Shown: positions 16,330 through 27,475 of the stretch, piece after piece | How the letters are laid out: the number at the start of each line of letters is the position of its first letter | Numbering within the stretch: the first letter of the stretch is position 1 | Source of the DNA: a virus | Length of the DNA: 62,950 bases | Direction: 5' to 3' (one strand) | Virus record (IMG/VR): IMGVR_UViG_3300050343_000162 | Coordinates: 1-62,950 of that record | The notes under the pieces: model-generated | What the model was told of the DNA's origin: nothing | Database searches by the model: none | The model's input: the letters and a program-made list of their open reading frames with translations, nothing else | Position numbers and translations under genes: made by a program

Positions 16330-16901
16330 TGAGGTCACCTTTTTATTTTATCGTTAAGCCAGTAGATGATAAGCGATATAACAATACAAAAAATGTAAGT
16401 GGTATTGAACTCATCACAAGTACATCAGAGGAGAATCACAAAGCTTCTAACCGAGAAGGAATAGTTGAGGCTACCCCGCTAGGGTACACTGGCGATATAA
16501 GGGTAGGTGATACACTGCTAGTACATCACAACGTATTTAAGTTTTACAATGACATGAAGGGGAGAAGGCAGAGTGGTAAAAGTTATTTTAAAGACAACCT
16601 GTTCTTTATAGAGAACGACCAGTTCTTTATGTACAAACAAGATGGACAGTGGCATTGTCATGACAGGTATTGTTTTGTGAAGCCTGCGGCAAAAGAAGAT
16701 TCAATTATAATGAAGAGAGGAGAAGAAGAGCCGTTGATTGGTTATATGAAATATCCTAATAAGTATTTATTATCTAAAGGGGTAAACAAAGGAGACAAGA
16801 TATCATTTAAACCAGAGAGTGAATATGAGTTTATGGTAGATGATGAAAAGTTATATAGAATGTATGACCACCAAATAACATGGTATTATGAACTCAGATG
16901 A
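16329..16901 (+). CDS. Tandem GroES-like co-chaperonin family protein
   Basis: A 190-aa protein with two GroES-like halves. The first carries FYFIVKPVDDKRYNNTKNVS, a mobile-loop-like Ser/Thr-rich stretch, REGIVEATPLGYTGDIRVGD (the Gly-x-Val...VGD core of Cpn10), TLLVHHNVF and a closing FFIENDQFFMYK strand. The second half repeats the plan: RYCFVKPAAKED, EPLIGYMKYPNKYLLSKGV, KGDKISFKPESEYEF and LYRMYDHQITW. It lies just upstream of the terminase genes, far from groEL. It may act with the phage or host GroEL on capsid protein, like T4 gp31, or use the fold for another purpose. Confidence 0.75.
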   Translation: MRSPFYFIVKPVDDKRYNNTKNVSGIELITSTSEENHKASNREGIVEATPLGYTGDIRVGDTLLVHHNVFKFYNDMKGRRQSGKSYFKDNLFFIENDQFFMYKQDGQWHCHDRYCFVKPAAKEDSIIMKRGEEEPLIGYMKYPNKYLLSKGVNKGDKISFKPESEYEFMVDDEKLYRMYDHQITWYYELR

Positions 16902-17166
16902 ATTAAAAAAAGAAATCATACACGCAGGGCGTAGAGCTGTAGAGCAACTAATAAAGGTAGCGAAAGAAGATATTATAAAGCCTGACCCAGACGATGAGTT
17001 GGCGGCAGATAGATTAAAGAACGCAGCAGCAACTAAGAAGCTTGCTATATTTGATGCGTTTGAGATACTAAATAAAATAGATTCAGAGGAAGAAGTAATA
17101 AACTCTGGAGGACACGTAGATAAAACAAATACAAAACAAGGGTTTGCAGAACGAAGGTCAAAATAA
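16888..17166 (+). CDS. Putative small terminase subunit, 92 aa
   Basis: Starts MNSDELKKEIIHAGRRAVEQ; helical with an Ala-rich stretch AADRLKNAAATKKLAIFDAF and ends KQGFAERRSK. It overlaps both neighbours and directly precedes the large terminase, where small terminases usually sit. The sequence alone does not prove a DNA-binding helix-turn-helix, so the call is positional. The GFAERR ending is typical of a short conserved family in this spot in related phages (from memory). Confidence 0.45.
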   Translation: MNSDELKKEIIHAGRRAVEQLIKVAKEDIIKPDPDDELAADRLKNAAATKKLAIFDAFEILNKIDSEEEVINSGGHVDKTNTKQGFAERRSK

Positions 17167-19393
17167 ACTATATCAAGAATTAAGTAATTATATTCCTAAG
17201 TCTGGTGTATTTAAAAAAAAGAATACAAGCAAGACGTGGCTATATGGGTATAGTGAAAAATATGATTTAGTTATTATATCTAAAACAGGTCGAATAGGAA
17301 AGATATTAAATTAACGGTTTGGTTATTGGTATGCCACCAGAGCCTAAAGAGATGTTTAAAAGAGGTAAAGAAAAAAAAGAGCAATACTGGGAGCGTGAAG
17401 AGCTTGCCTAAAGATTTATCTCGTATAAACATCTATCTTCCAGTGGAACGATAGACCTCTGCTAGTTTTAAAAACAAATGGGTTGATTACATAGAGGCTG
17501 AGTTTGATAGAAGAGAGCTGGGATATTGGTTTTATAATAATGGAAAGCCTACTTATATGACAGGTTCGCATTATATGTATCTTCAGTGGACAAGTATAGA
17601 TGTTGGGTATCCAGACTTTAGAGAAGCTAATAGAATCTTTTTTATATACTGGGAAGCTTGTAAGGCTGACAAGAGGTGTTTTGGTATGGATTATTTAAAG
17701 ATAAGACGTTCAGGGTTTTCTTTTATGGGTTCATCTGAGTGTGTAAACACAGGAACTCTGGCTAGAGATTCAAGAGTTGGTATATTATCAAAGACTGGTT
17801 CGGATGCTAAAAAATGTTTACAGATAAAGTTGTTCCTATAGCTAATAGACTGCCATTCTTTTTTAAACCTATTCAGGATGGTATGGATAAACCTAAAACA
17901 GAGTTAGCTTTTAGGATTCCAGCTTCTAAAGATTACCAAGAAAAATATGCACGAGGTGATGGATGATGAGATGACAGGCTTAGATACAACAATTGACTGG
18001 AAGAATACGGATGATAACTCGTATGATGGTGAGAAACTTTTGCTTTTAGTTCATGATGAATCAGGTAAGTGGCTTAAGCCAAACAACATTCAAAACAACT
18101 GGCGTGTTACTAAAACTTGTTTAAGACTAGGTAGTAAGATAATAGGTAAGTGTATGATGGGTTCTACTTCAAATGCGCTTAGTAAAGGTGGTGAGAACTT
18201 TAAGCGTTTGTTTGAGGATTCAGATTTAAAGACTCGTAATGCAAATGGTCAGACTAAATCAGGACTGTATAATCTATTTATTCCTATGGAGTGGAACATG
18301 GAAGGGTTTATAGATAGGTTTGGTATGCCTGTGTTTAGAAAGCCTGAGAAAAAAATTAGAGGGGTAGATGATGAGTGGATTACAAACGGAGCAATAGATT
18401 ATTGGGAAGCAGAGGTAGAGTCATTAAAGAAAGATGCGGATGCACTGAATGAATTTTACAGACAGTTCCCTCGAACCGAGTCGCACGCATTTAGAGATGA
18501 GAGTAAGTCATCGCTGTTTAACTTAACTAAGATATATCAGCAGATAGATTATAATGATTCATTAATCATGGAGCATCACGTTAACAAGAGGTAGGTTTTA
18601 CTGGAAAGATGGAATCAAAGACTCAGAGGTTATATGGACGCCAGATTCAAGAGGACGATTCAAAGTGTCCTGGACTCCTAAGAAAGGTTTAAACAATGCT
18701 AAGTATTCTAAACACGGAGTGTTCTTTCCATCAAATGAACATATAGGAGCATTTGGATGTGACTCGTATGATATATCTGGAACTGTAGGAGGAGGAGGTT
18801 CTAATGGAGCGCTACATGGTTTGACAAAGTATAGTATGGAAGAAGCTCCAAGCAATGAGTTTTTTTTAGAGTATGTTGCTAGACCACAAACAGCAGAGAT
18901 ATTTTTTGAAGAAGTATTAATGGCTTGTGTGTTTTATGGGATGCCTATACTGGTTGAGAATAACAAGCCTAGGCTACTCTATCACTTTAAAAACAGAGGG
19001 TATAGAGGGTTTAGCATGAACAGGCCGGACAAACATTACACTAAACTATCTAAGACAGAAAAAGAACTTGGAGGTATACCGAATACTTCTGAGGATATTA
19101 AGCAGTCTCATGCTGCCGCTATAGAGTCGTACATAGAAAAATATGTAGGTTTAGATTTAGATGGTGGTTATAGAGCTGGAGAAATGGGTAGTATGTATTT
19201 TACTAGGACTTTAGAAGATTGGGCTAGGTTTGATATAAGTGCTAGAACTAAGTTTGATGCTAGTATTAGTTCAGGTTTAGCTATTATGGCAAATCAAAAG
19301 CATGTATATCTACCGCAGAAAAAAGAGTCAAAAATAAGTCTTAACTTTGCAACATATAATAACAAAGGAACATTAAGTGAATTAATTAGATGA
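17144..19393 (+). CDS. terL: Terminase large subunit (TerL), frameshifted
   Basis: About 750 aa after repair. A TTG start at 17144 (then QNEGQNKLYQELSNY) is proposed since no ATG lies in frame. Landmarks: WVDYIEAEFDRRELGYWFYN, LKIRRSGFSFMGSSE near a deviant Walker A, LLLLVHDESGKW (Walker B with catalytic DE), GKCMMGSTSNALSKGG (motif III-like) and the C-terminal RNase H-type nuclease with AFGCDSYDISGT and ARFDISARTK. Indels near 17312, 17405-17470, 17808, 17935 and 18594 break the frame. Packages DNA into the prohead through the portal encoded next, with which it overlaps (ATGA). Confidence 0.85.
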
Positions 19394-21824
19394 AAGAGGT
19401 AAACATAAACATTTCATCAGTAGGATTCCCTAGTCAATTTGTATCTGATGCTGAGAAAGCGACCGATGAGTTTGGGTTACAAATAGGACAAGCTATTCAA
19501 TATGAATGGTTTCGTAAAGATTCTAACGGATGCCGATACTATAGTCAGTGGAGGGACTTTAACAGACTACGTCTATATGCAAGAGGCGAACAATCAATTG
19601 CAAAATATAAAAATGAATTAGCAGTAGACGGAGATTTGTCTTACTTAAATCTTGACTGGACTCCAGTTCCTATTATTCCAAAGTTTGTGGATATAGTTGT
19701 GAACGGAATGTCAGATAGGCTGTTTAAAGTAAAAGCGTATGCTCAAGATGCATTGTCACAAGGAAAAAGAAGTAAGTATCAAGAAATGATTGAAGGTCAA
19801 ATGGCTGCTAAAGATGTTCTTGAAATAGTTAAAGGAAATACAGGCTTTGATCCATTTATAATGAATCCAGATGAACTTGCCTGCAAGTGATGAAGAGTTA
19901 TCTCTTTATATGAATTTAAATTATAAACCAGCTATAGAGATTGCAGAAGAAGAAGCAATTGATACAATGTTTGCTGAGAATCATTATGATGATATTCGTA
20001 AACGATTAGATTATGATATGATGGTAACTGGTATGTCTGTAGCAAAACATGAATTTCTTCCTGGCTCTGGAGTTAAAGTATCTTATGTAGACCCAGCTAA
20101 TGTAGTTTATAGTTATACAGAAGACCCTCACTTTAAAGATTGTTTTTACTGGGGTGAAATTAAAACGGTTCCTATTGCTGAGTTAATGAAGATTGACCCT
20201 ACCCTTACAAATGATGATTTAGATAAAATATCTAAATATTCTCAAAGCTGGTATAATTATTTTAATACAGCTCAGTTTTACGAAAACGATATATTCTATC
20301 GTGACACTTGTACGTTGATGTACTTTAATTATAAAACCACTAAGAAGATGGTTTATAAGAAAAAAGTTAAAGAGAACGGTAATATGAGTATGATAGAAAA
20401 AGATGATGGTTTTAATCCACCTGATGAGATGATGGAAGAAAACAATTTTGAAAAAGTAGAAAAGACAATTGATGTTTGGTATGATGGAGTAATGGTTATG
20501 GGTACAAACATAATTTTAAAATGGGAGCTTGCTAAGAATATGGTAAGACCTAAGTCTTCATCTCAACACGCAATACCTAATTATGTAGCTGTAGCTCCTA
20601 GAATGTATAAAGGAGTTATTGAGTCTTTAGTTAGAAGAATGATTCCGTATGCTGATTTGATTCAGATGACACATTTAAAGTTACAACAAGTTATTGCTCG
20701 AACAGTACCTGATGGTGTGTATATAGATGCAGATGGTTTAAATGAGGTTGACTTGGGTACGGGAGCAGCATATAATCCAGAAGATGCCTTCGTTTATATT
20801 TTCAAACAGGTAGTGTTATTGGTAGAAGTTATACGCAAGAAGGAGATTACAATCAAGGTAAAATTCCTATACAGCAGCTAACAAGCAATTCAGGAGCTTC
20901 TAAGACGTCAAATGCTTAATAGCTAACCTAAATCACTATTTAGATATGATTCGAGCTGTAACAGGCTTAAATGAAGCGAGAGATGGTAGTGGAGCTAACT
21001 CTGATGCACTAGTTGGTGTACAAAAATTAGCAGCATTAAGTTCTAATACCGCTACTCGTCATATATTAGATGGAAGTCTTTACATATATAGAACGTTAGC
21101 TGAAGCTTTAACTTACAGGGTAGCGGATATTTTAGAATACGCAGACTTTAAAGATGACTTTATAAATAAAATTGGTAAATACAATGTAAGTATACTTGGA
21201 GATATATCTGATTTATATATTTATGACTTTGGTGTATTTATTGAGATTGTCTCCAGACGAAGAACAAAAAGCTATGCTTGAGCAAAATATTCAAATGGCT
21301 TTATCAAAACAAGATATAAACCTAGAAGATGCTATTGATATACGTGAGATTAAAATCTTAAACTTGCAAATCAATTACTTAAAGTAAAACGTAAAGCTAA
21401 GCAAGAGCAAGATCAGCAAATGGAAATGCAAAAGCAAGCAATGATTACTCAGCAACAATTGAAATCTCAACAAATGCAGCACAAGTAGCTATGCAAAAAA
21501 TACAAGCTGAGACTCAAGCTAAGATGCAGTATAGACAAGCAGACGTTGCTTTTGAAATTGAAAAACAAAAAGCTGAAGCTCAATTAAAAGCTCAGTTAAT
21601 GCAGCAAGAGTTTAATTATAACCTGCAATTGCAGGGTATGACTCAAGCTCAATTATCTCAAAGAGAAAGCGATAAAGAGCAAGCAAAAAGCGATAGAATA
21701 AGTCAGCAAAATACTGAGCAATCTAAATTAATTACTCAAAGAAAAATAATTTACCTCCGCAAAATTTTGAATCTAATGAAGATTCTTTAGATGGTTTGAC
21801 TTAGCTGAATTTGAACCAAGATAA
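19390..21824 (+). CDS. Portal protein, frameshifted
   Basis: About 810 aa after repair, ATGA-coupled to terL. Typical portal pieces: YSQWRDFNRLRLYARGEQS, VDIVVNGMSDRLF, DYDMMVTGMSVAKHEF, SYVDPANVVYSYTEDP, IESLVRRMIPYADLIQMTHL and MIRAVTGLNEARDGSGANSD (the helix and loop lining the channel). A long Gln/Ala/Lys coiled coil (21400-21740) forms the C-terminal crown-like region, ending FDLAEFEPR. Frame breaks near 19880, 20795, 20920, 21250, 21355, 21465 and 21740. It forms the dodecameric DNA gate at the capsid vertex. Confidence 0.85.
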
Positions 21825-21841
21825 TATGTTTAAATTTTGCG

Positions 21842-21849
21842 TAACTTTG
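21842..21849 (+). promoter_or_regulatory. Bacteroidota promoter -7 box (TAACTTTG)
   Basis: TAACTTTGTAATATAAATTAAATCAAATCAAATG joins a perfect TAnnTTTG box to the A-rich leader of the scaffold gene; the ATG is 23 bases downstream. Likely a strong promoter for scaffold and major capsid protein. Confidence 0.75.
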
Positions 21850-21872
21850 TAATATAAATTAAATCAAATCAA

Positions 21873-23029
21873 ATGGATATTAAAGTAAGAGAAGTAACGG
21901 CTGATGAAAAATCAACTCAGCAAATAGAACAAGAACTCCTTGATAAGCATGAGGAGAAACAACAGTCAGAGACTGAACAAGAATCAATAGAGGTAAAGGC
22001 TGTAGAGCCAGAAGCAGAAGTTGAGGTTAAAGAAGATAATACACAGGAAGAAACTCCTGTTGAAGAGGTAGTTGAAGAACAACCTCCACAGCTAGAAGCT
22101 CAACCTGAATTAAATGAAGACGAAGTTCTTTCATATATTGGAAAAAGATACGGTAAGGAAATTAATTCTATTGATGAATTAGTTAGCAAACGTGAAGAAA
22201 GCGAACCGCTTCCAGAAGACGTTGCCGCTTACCTAAAGTATAAAAAAGAAACTGGACGTGGTTTTAATGATTTTGCAAAATTGCAAAAAGATTATTCTGA
22301 TTTAAGTCCAGATGCTTTGCTAAAAGAATATTATACTATAACAGAAGAAGGTTTAGACCCTGAAGATATAGATGATCTAATGGAAGATTATTTTTTTGAT
22401 GAAGAAATACATGAACCAACTGAGATTAAAAAAATAAAACTAGCAAAGAAAAAAGAGATTGCTAAAGCAAAAAAGTTTTTAAACAACAGCAAGAACAATA
22501 CAAACAGCCCCTTGAGTCAAGGGAAAGTTCTGCCTGCTGAAATGAATGAACTGATAGAATATAGGCAATATTTAGAGTCAGCTAAAACTCAAGAGGAGCA
22601 AGCAAATCATAAAAGACAATGGTTTGTCAAAAAAAGCGACGAAGTATTTAGCACCGAATTTAAAGGTTTTAAATTCAATGTAGGTGAAAATGATGTAGTT
22701 TATACTCCAGGCAGTGCTTCTGAACTTAAAAAAGCTCAAGAGACTCCACTAAATTTTGTAAATAAATTTTTGGATTCTAATGGGTTTTAAAAGATGCAGA
22801 AGGATATCACCGCTCTTTAGCAATTGCAATGAATCCTGAAAAGTTTGCTCAGTTCTTTTATGAACAAGGCAAATCGCAGGCAACAGATGATGTAATACGT
22901 AAAACGAAAAACATAAACATGAGTGAGCGTACTGCACCAGAGGTTACTACAAAATCAGGACTTCAAGTAAAATCAGTTTCACAACCTTCGAGTCGTGGAC
23001 TAAAAATTAAGAGTATTAAAAGAAGTTAA
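21873..23029 (+). CDS. Putative scaffolding protein, one frameshift
   Basis: About 385 aa. The first third is extremely acidic and low complexity (Glu/Val/Gln), followed by Lys-rich helices (KKIKLAKKKEIAKAKKFL) and FVNKFLDSNG, where one indel near 22785 switches frame to EGYHRSLAIAMNPEKFAQFF and a basic C-terminus LKIKSIKRS. The acidic N-terminus, helical middle and basic tail between portal and capsid genes are classic for scaffolds, which bind capsid through a basic C-terminal end. No protease was seen nearby. Confidence 0.7.
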
Positions 23030-23056
23030 TAATTTAAATAAATAAATAATAATATT

Positions 23057-24524
23057 ATGGCAGGACAAGTATTAGCAACCCCAGGGTTTGCTTTGACACC
23101 GAGTTCAGAAAGAACTCCAACACCGGAAAACTATTTAACTAATGCAGATTTCAATTGGTTGAATCAGTACTTACCAGATACTTACGAAAAAGAATTTGAA
23201 AGATATGGTAATAGAACAATCTCCTCATTCCTTAGAATGGTAGGAGCAGAAATGCCTACAAACTCAGACCTTATCAAATGGGCAGAGCAAGGTAGGTTAC
23301 ACACGAAATATACACAAGTAGGTTGTGCCGCTGCGAGCAGGAGGTAATGACCAAGTTGTATTTCAAGTAAATGATGCGCTAGACCCAGCAGCAGCTCAAC
23401 AAGTAATCAGAGTAGGACAAACTATTGTAGTTGTTCAAAACGATGGTTCAGGAGTTAACAAAGCGGTTGTAAGTGCAGTTAATAATGCCGGTGGTGGTAG
23501 AGGACAGTTCACAGCTGACTTTTACGAAGCAGGTGGTTTAGTAACTACAGGTACTGGAGTCGGTAACGCAGACGTTACAGTATTCATTTACGGTTCAGAA
23601 TTTAGAAAAGGAACAGCAGGAATGGTTGGTTCATTAGAAGCTAATGACTTCATCTTCGACAACAAGCCTATTATCATTAAAGATACTTACACAGTATCTG
23701 GTTCTGATATGGCTCAAATTGGTTGGGTTGAAATCACTACTGAAGATGGCGCAACTGGTTACCTATGGTACTTAAAGTCTGAGCACGAAACAAGATTAAG
23801 ATTCGATGACTATTTAGAAACAGCAATGATTGAAGCTGTACCTGCAGAGCAAAACTCTGGAGCTGCTGCTATCTTAGGTAGTGCCGGTGGTGCTGCTGAC
23901 CCAGGAGCTGGTTCAGATGGTATATTCTACGTAGTAGGATTAAGAGGAAATGTTTGGGATGGTGGAAATCCAGTAGCCCTAGCAGACTTCGATTCTATAA
24001 TCAGTAGATTAGATAAGCAAGGTTCTATTGAGGAAAACGTTATTTTCCTTAACAGACAATTTGGATTTGACATTGACGATATGTTAGCAGCACAAAACTC
24101 TTACGGAGCAGGTGGTACTTCTTATGGTCTATTTGACAATGACGAAGAAATGGCTTTAAACTTAGGATTCACAGGATTCAGAAGAGGTTACGACTTCTAT
24201 AAGACTGACTGGAAATACCTAAATGACCCTACAATGAGAGGTGGATTACCATCAGGAGCAACATCAGGGAAGATCAATGGTCTTCTAGTTCCAGCTGGTT
24301 CAACAAGTGTTTATGACCAAATTCTTGGTAAAAACGCTAAGAGACCTTTCTTACATGTTAGATATAGAGCTTCAGAAACTGAAGACAGAAGATATAAGAC
24401 TTGGATTACTGGTTCTGCTGGTGGTGCTGCAACGTCAGATATCGATAACATGCAAGTAAACTTCTTGTCTGAGAGAGCTGTATGTACTTTAGGTGCAAAC
24501 AACTTCTTCTTATTTCAAGACTAG
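23057..24524 (+). CDS. Major capsid protein, one frameshift
   Basis: About 488 aa. Starts MAGQVLATPGFALTPSSER; one indel near 23330 joins KYTQVGCAA to AGGNDQVVFQVNDALDPAAA. Features: WLNQYLPDTYEKEFERYGNR, TYTVSGSDMAQIGWVEITTE, then YLETAMIEAVPAEQ and VNFLSERAVCTLGANNFFLF at the end. The central GGxxDGIF and repeated structural Gly/Ala stretches fit an HK97-type shell protein of Bacteroidota podoviruses. It follows the scaffold, has favourable codons and is closed by a strong terminator, as expected for the most abundant virion protein. Confidence 0.85.
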
Positions 24525-24537
24525 TAATTAAATATTA

Positions 24538-24563
24538 GGGGCGTAGCAATGCGCCCCTTTTTT
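24538..24563 (+). terminator. Rho-independent terminator after capsid gene
   Basis: GGGGCG (24538-24543) pairs with CGCCCC (24552-24557), loop of eight bases, followed by six T. Strong and directly behind the capsid gene. Confidence 0.9.
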
Positions 24564-24588
24564 AAATAATCAAATTAAATTAAATCAA

Positions 24589-25413
24589 ATGAAAAAAGAA
24601 AATACTACCCCAGAAGTAGTTGAGAAAGCTGAAACTAAAACAGTTGCTCAACCAAAACCAAAAAAACAATCACCTAAATTTGTTGACAAATCTTATAAGC
24701 TTACAAGAGAGGTTGCACCTTTATCTTTAATCTTAGCATCAAGGCATACTAATAGGTTTCCCTTATTGCATTTTGATGAAGAGACAGGAATTAACAGACC
24801 TTTAAGATATGCAAGAAATCAGAACAGTCCATTTCAAGACGAACAAGATGACAATGCTATTTTAGAGCCTGTAATATTTGAAGATGGATTTTTGTTTGTT
24901 CCAAAAAACAATCAAATACTACAAAAGTTTTTACATTATCATCCTGGTAATGGAAGAATATTTGTTGAAGTTAACAAAGCAAAAGAAGCTGCTGACCTTG
25001 TAGAAGATTTAAACTTAGAAGTTGATGCTCTTATAGAGGCTAGACAGTTAGATGTTGCGCAAGTGGAGAATGTTGCTAGAGTTTTATTTCAACAAGACGT
25101 TACTAAGGTAACAACTGCTGAGCTTAGACGAGATATATTAATATTTGCTAAACAAAACCCAGGTGGTTTTATGCAGCTATTGAGCGACCCTATGCTAAAA
25201 CTTAATGCAACGGTACAAGAGTTTTTAGATAAAAACTTAATACAGTTAAGAAATAGCAAAAAAGAAGTGTGGTTTAATACACCATCTAATAAAAAGAAAA
25301 TGTGTAATATACCATTTGGTGAAGATCCAATGTATATTATGACATCTTTTTTTCAAAGTGATGATGGACTAGAAGTATTTAAACACTTAAAAGCATTAGC
25401 TAAAAATTCGTAA
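24589..25413 (+). CDS. Conserved structural protein downstream of capsid, 274 aa
   Basis: The ATG follows the leader AAATTAAATTAAATCAAATG. A Lys/Pro-rich flexible N-terminus precedes YKLTREVAPLSLILASRHTN, PLLHFDEETGINRPLRYA and a Gln/Asn-rich helical part, then NPGGFMQLLSDPML and EVWFNTPSNKKKM. The gene position after the capsid and its soluble mixed character suggest a head-associated or completion protein. I do not recognise an annotated family with certainty. Confidence 0.6.
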   Translation: MKKENTTPEVVEKAETKTVAQPKPKKQSPKFVDKSYKLTREVAPLSLILASRHTNRFPLLHFDEETGINRPLRYARNQNSPFQDEQDDNAILEPVIFEDGFLFVPKNNQILQKFLHYHPGNGRIFVEVNKAKEAADLVEDLNLEVDALIEARQLDVAQVENVARVLFQQDVTKVTTAELRRDILIFAKQNPGGFMQLLSDPMLKLNATVQEFLDKNLIQLRNSKKEVWFNTPSNKKKMCNIPFGEDPMYIMTSFFQSDDGLEVFKHLKALAKNS

Positions 25414-25452
25414 CTTTACGACTTGTTTAACCCATTAAAAACTTTTTATAAA

Positions 25453-25731
25453 ATGGAAAAATTTATCAAAATTACAAACGCTCCTATTACTAATGCACTA
25501 ATTAGTGTTAACGGAATAAAGTCAATAGGTACTGCAACAGCAACTGCAACAACTGTGGTAATTAAGTATGCAGACGGAACAGCAACTACAGTAACAACTG
25601 CAGCACAAGTTGGTCATGATGTTTATACAGCTATCCTAAATGCTACTGAAGGCGCTTTAGTTACAAGCTGGACAAACCCAATGTTTTCTTTAGCTTTACC
25701 TAAAGCTGTAACAAGTATTGTAAATGCTTAA
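25453..25731 (+). CDS. Small Ala/Thr-rich virion protein, 92 aa
   Basis: The frame is open from 25423, but MEKFIKITNAPITNALISVN at 25453 is preferred because of the A-rich leader TTTATAAAATG. The protein is Thr/Ala/Val-rich (GTATATATTVVIKYADGTAT), with no charged core, like capsid decoration or head-fibre subunits. It is followed 31 bases later by a strong terminator. Confidence 0.6.
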   Translation: MEKFIKITNAPITNALISVNGIKSIGTATATATTVVIKYADGTATTVTTAAQVGHDVYTAILNATEGALVTSWTNPMFSLALPKAVTSIVNA

Positions 25732-25762
25732 CTAGTTTAAGTATTGTACTAAATTAAGAAGA

Positions 25763-25787
25763 AGCACCCAAATAAGGGTGCTTTTTT
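25763..25787 (+). terminator. Rho-independent terminator
   Basis: AGCACCC (25763-25769) pairs with GGGTGCT (25776-25782), loop AAATAA, then a T-run. It ends only nine bases before the next promoter box. Confidence 0.9.
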
Positions 25788-25795
25788 ATTTTGTG

Positions 25796-25803
25796 TATCT
25801 TTG
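25796..25803 (+). promoter_or_regulatory. Bacteroidota promoter -7 box (TATCTTTG)
   Basis: TATCTTTGTAAAAAG follows the terminator at 25763-25787 and lies 15 bases before the ATG at 25819. It starts the adaptor and tail operon. Confidence 0.8.
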
Positions 25804-25818
25804 TAAAAAGATTTTCAA

Positions 25819-26551
25819 ATGATAAATTCTGTAAGAAATACTGTGCTTGCTATTATCAACAAAAATAACTATGGGTATATATCTCCTAGTGATTTTAATT
25901 TGTTTGCTAAACAAGCACAGTTAGATTTGTTTGACGAATATTTTATAAATTATAATCAGCAAATTAACGAGGAAAATGCAAGGGTTTCGGGAACGGGATA
26001 TGCTGATATAAAACTTGGTTATGAAGAAGTGATTGATACTTTTTCTGTTACAAAAACTTTAGTACAAAACTCTAATAACATATATTATCTTCCTAGTCAA
26101 ACGACTACTGGTGATGATTATTATTTATTAAATAAAGTTCTGTGTTTTGAGGGAGGTGTTTAAAGGGTCAAGCTGAAAAAGTTAGTATTAATAAAATAGA
26201 TTTGTTAAATAAATCTCTTTTAACCGCTCCCTCATCTCAATATCCAGCATATACTCAAAAGGGAGATTCTATAACTATTTTTCCTGATACATTCAATGGA
26301 GCTTTAGATATACAAGCACAACTTACGTTCGATATCCATTAGACCCAAAATGGACTTATGTTACTTTATATAATGGTGAACCTTTGTTTGACCAAACGCA
26401 AAGTGATTACCAAGATTTTGAATTACCGATTGATGACTCTAATAATTTAGTAGCAAGAATATTACAATATGCAGGTATATCAATAAGAGAAGCTGATGTA
26501 TTTCAGTTTGGACAAATAGAAGAGCAACAACAAAATCAAACTAATACATAA
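25819..26551 (+). CDS. Head-tail connector/structural protein, frameshifted
   Basis: About 244 aa after repair. Starts MINSVRNTVLAIINKNNYGY, with ISPSDFNLFAKQAQLDLFDE, where early helices resemble connector proteins. Breaks near 26160 and 26330 separate LNKVLCFEGGV from KVSINKIDLLNKSLL and RYPLDPKWTYVTLYNGEPL; ends READVFQFGQIEEQQQ. It lies right before the larger adaptor gene. Probable head completion or adaptor protein; not recognised by family. Confidence 0.6.
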
Positions 26552-26553
26552 TT

Positions 26554-27474
26554 ATGGCATATATAAATCAACGAAAATATTATACTAATGATGGGGTTGC
26601 ACCCACAGATAGTAATTGGGGGTCTTATCAATACGTAAGCTTGGATAACATAATGACTAATTTTGAATTAATGTATGATGGAAATCATTCGTTAGTTAAT
26701 AATGAAAATAGATATAAGATATTATTTCACGCAAAGAGAGCAATTCAAGAATTAAACTACGATGCTTTTAAAGAAATAAAAGCATTAGAGTTAACAGTAT
26801 ATGATGATTTGCGTTTTGTTTTACCATCTGATTATGTAAACTGGGTAAAGCTTTATTTGTTTCAAGGTAACACCTTAAGAGAATTAACTGAAAATATTCA
26901 AGTACAATCTTCCATTCAATACCTACAAAACTCTACTGCTGTTTTTGGGTATGATGGAAATAATAATGTATCAACTATAGAGTCAAATTTAGATACTGCA
27001 AGAAAAGATGGGTCTTTAAATAGTATTTATTTAAATCAAAATAATGAAGCGGATGAGAACGGTAACTGTATTGATTGTGATGGCGACATATACAATTCTC
27101 GTATTGGAGCTAGATATGGTTTAAATACAGAAACAGCCAACATTAATCCTACTTTTACTATTGATAAAAAAGCTGGTGTTATTAATTTTGATTCAACTAT
27201 GGCCAATAGACAATGTGTGTTACAATACATATCTGATGGAATGGAAAATGGTGATGACTCACAAATAAGTGTAAATAAATTATTTGAAGATTATATTTAT
27301 GCTTATATACAATATGCTATATTAAATAGTAAATTTGGAGTGCAAGAGTATATTATTAATAGAGCAAGAAAAAACAAACAAGCTTTATTAAGAAATGCTA
27401 AAATCAGATTAAGTAACATTCACCCAAGTAGATTGCTTATGAATCTTAGAGGTGAAGATAAGTGGATAAAATAA
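26554..27474 (+). CDS. Head-tail adaptor protein, 306 aa
   Basis: Starts MAYINQRKYYTNDGVAP. Contains NRYKILFHAKRAIQELNYDA, followed by LRFVLPSDYVNWVKLYLFQG, an insertion with NENGNCIDCDGDIYN-type Cys/Asp residues (ENGNCIDCDGD), and YIYAYIQYAILNSKFGVQEY near the end. This helix plus beta plan is that of adaptor (tail tubular A/gp4-like) proteins of Bacteroidota podoviruses, including crAss-like phages. It precedes the muzzle gene by one base. It would link the portal to the tail nozzle. The CxxCxGD segment could bind metal. Confidence 0.65.
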   Translation: MAYINQRKYYTNDGVAPTDSNWGSYQYVSLDNIMTNFELMYDGNHSLVNNENRYKILFHAKRAIQELNYDAFKEIKALELTVYDDLRFVLPSDYVNWVKLYLFQGNTLRELTENIQVQSSIQYLQNSTAVFGYDGNNNVSTIESNLDTARKDGSLNSIYLNQNNEADENGNCIDCDGDIYNSRIGARYGLNTETANINPTFTIDKKAGVINFDSTMANRQCVLQYISDGMENGDDSQISVNKLFEDYIYAYIQYAILNSKFGVQEYIINRARKNKQALLRNAKIRLSNIHPSRLLMNLRGEDKWIK

Positions 27475-27475
27475 A

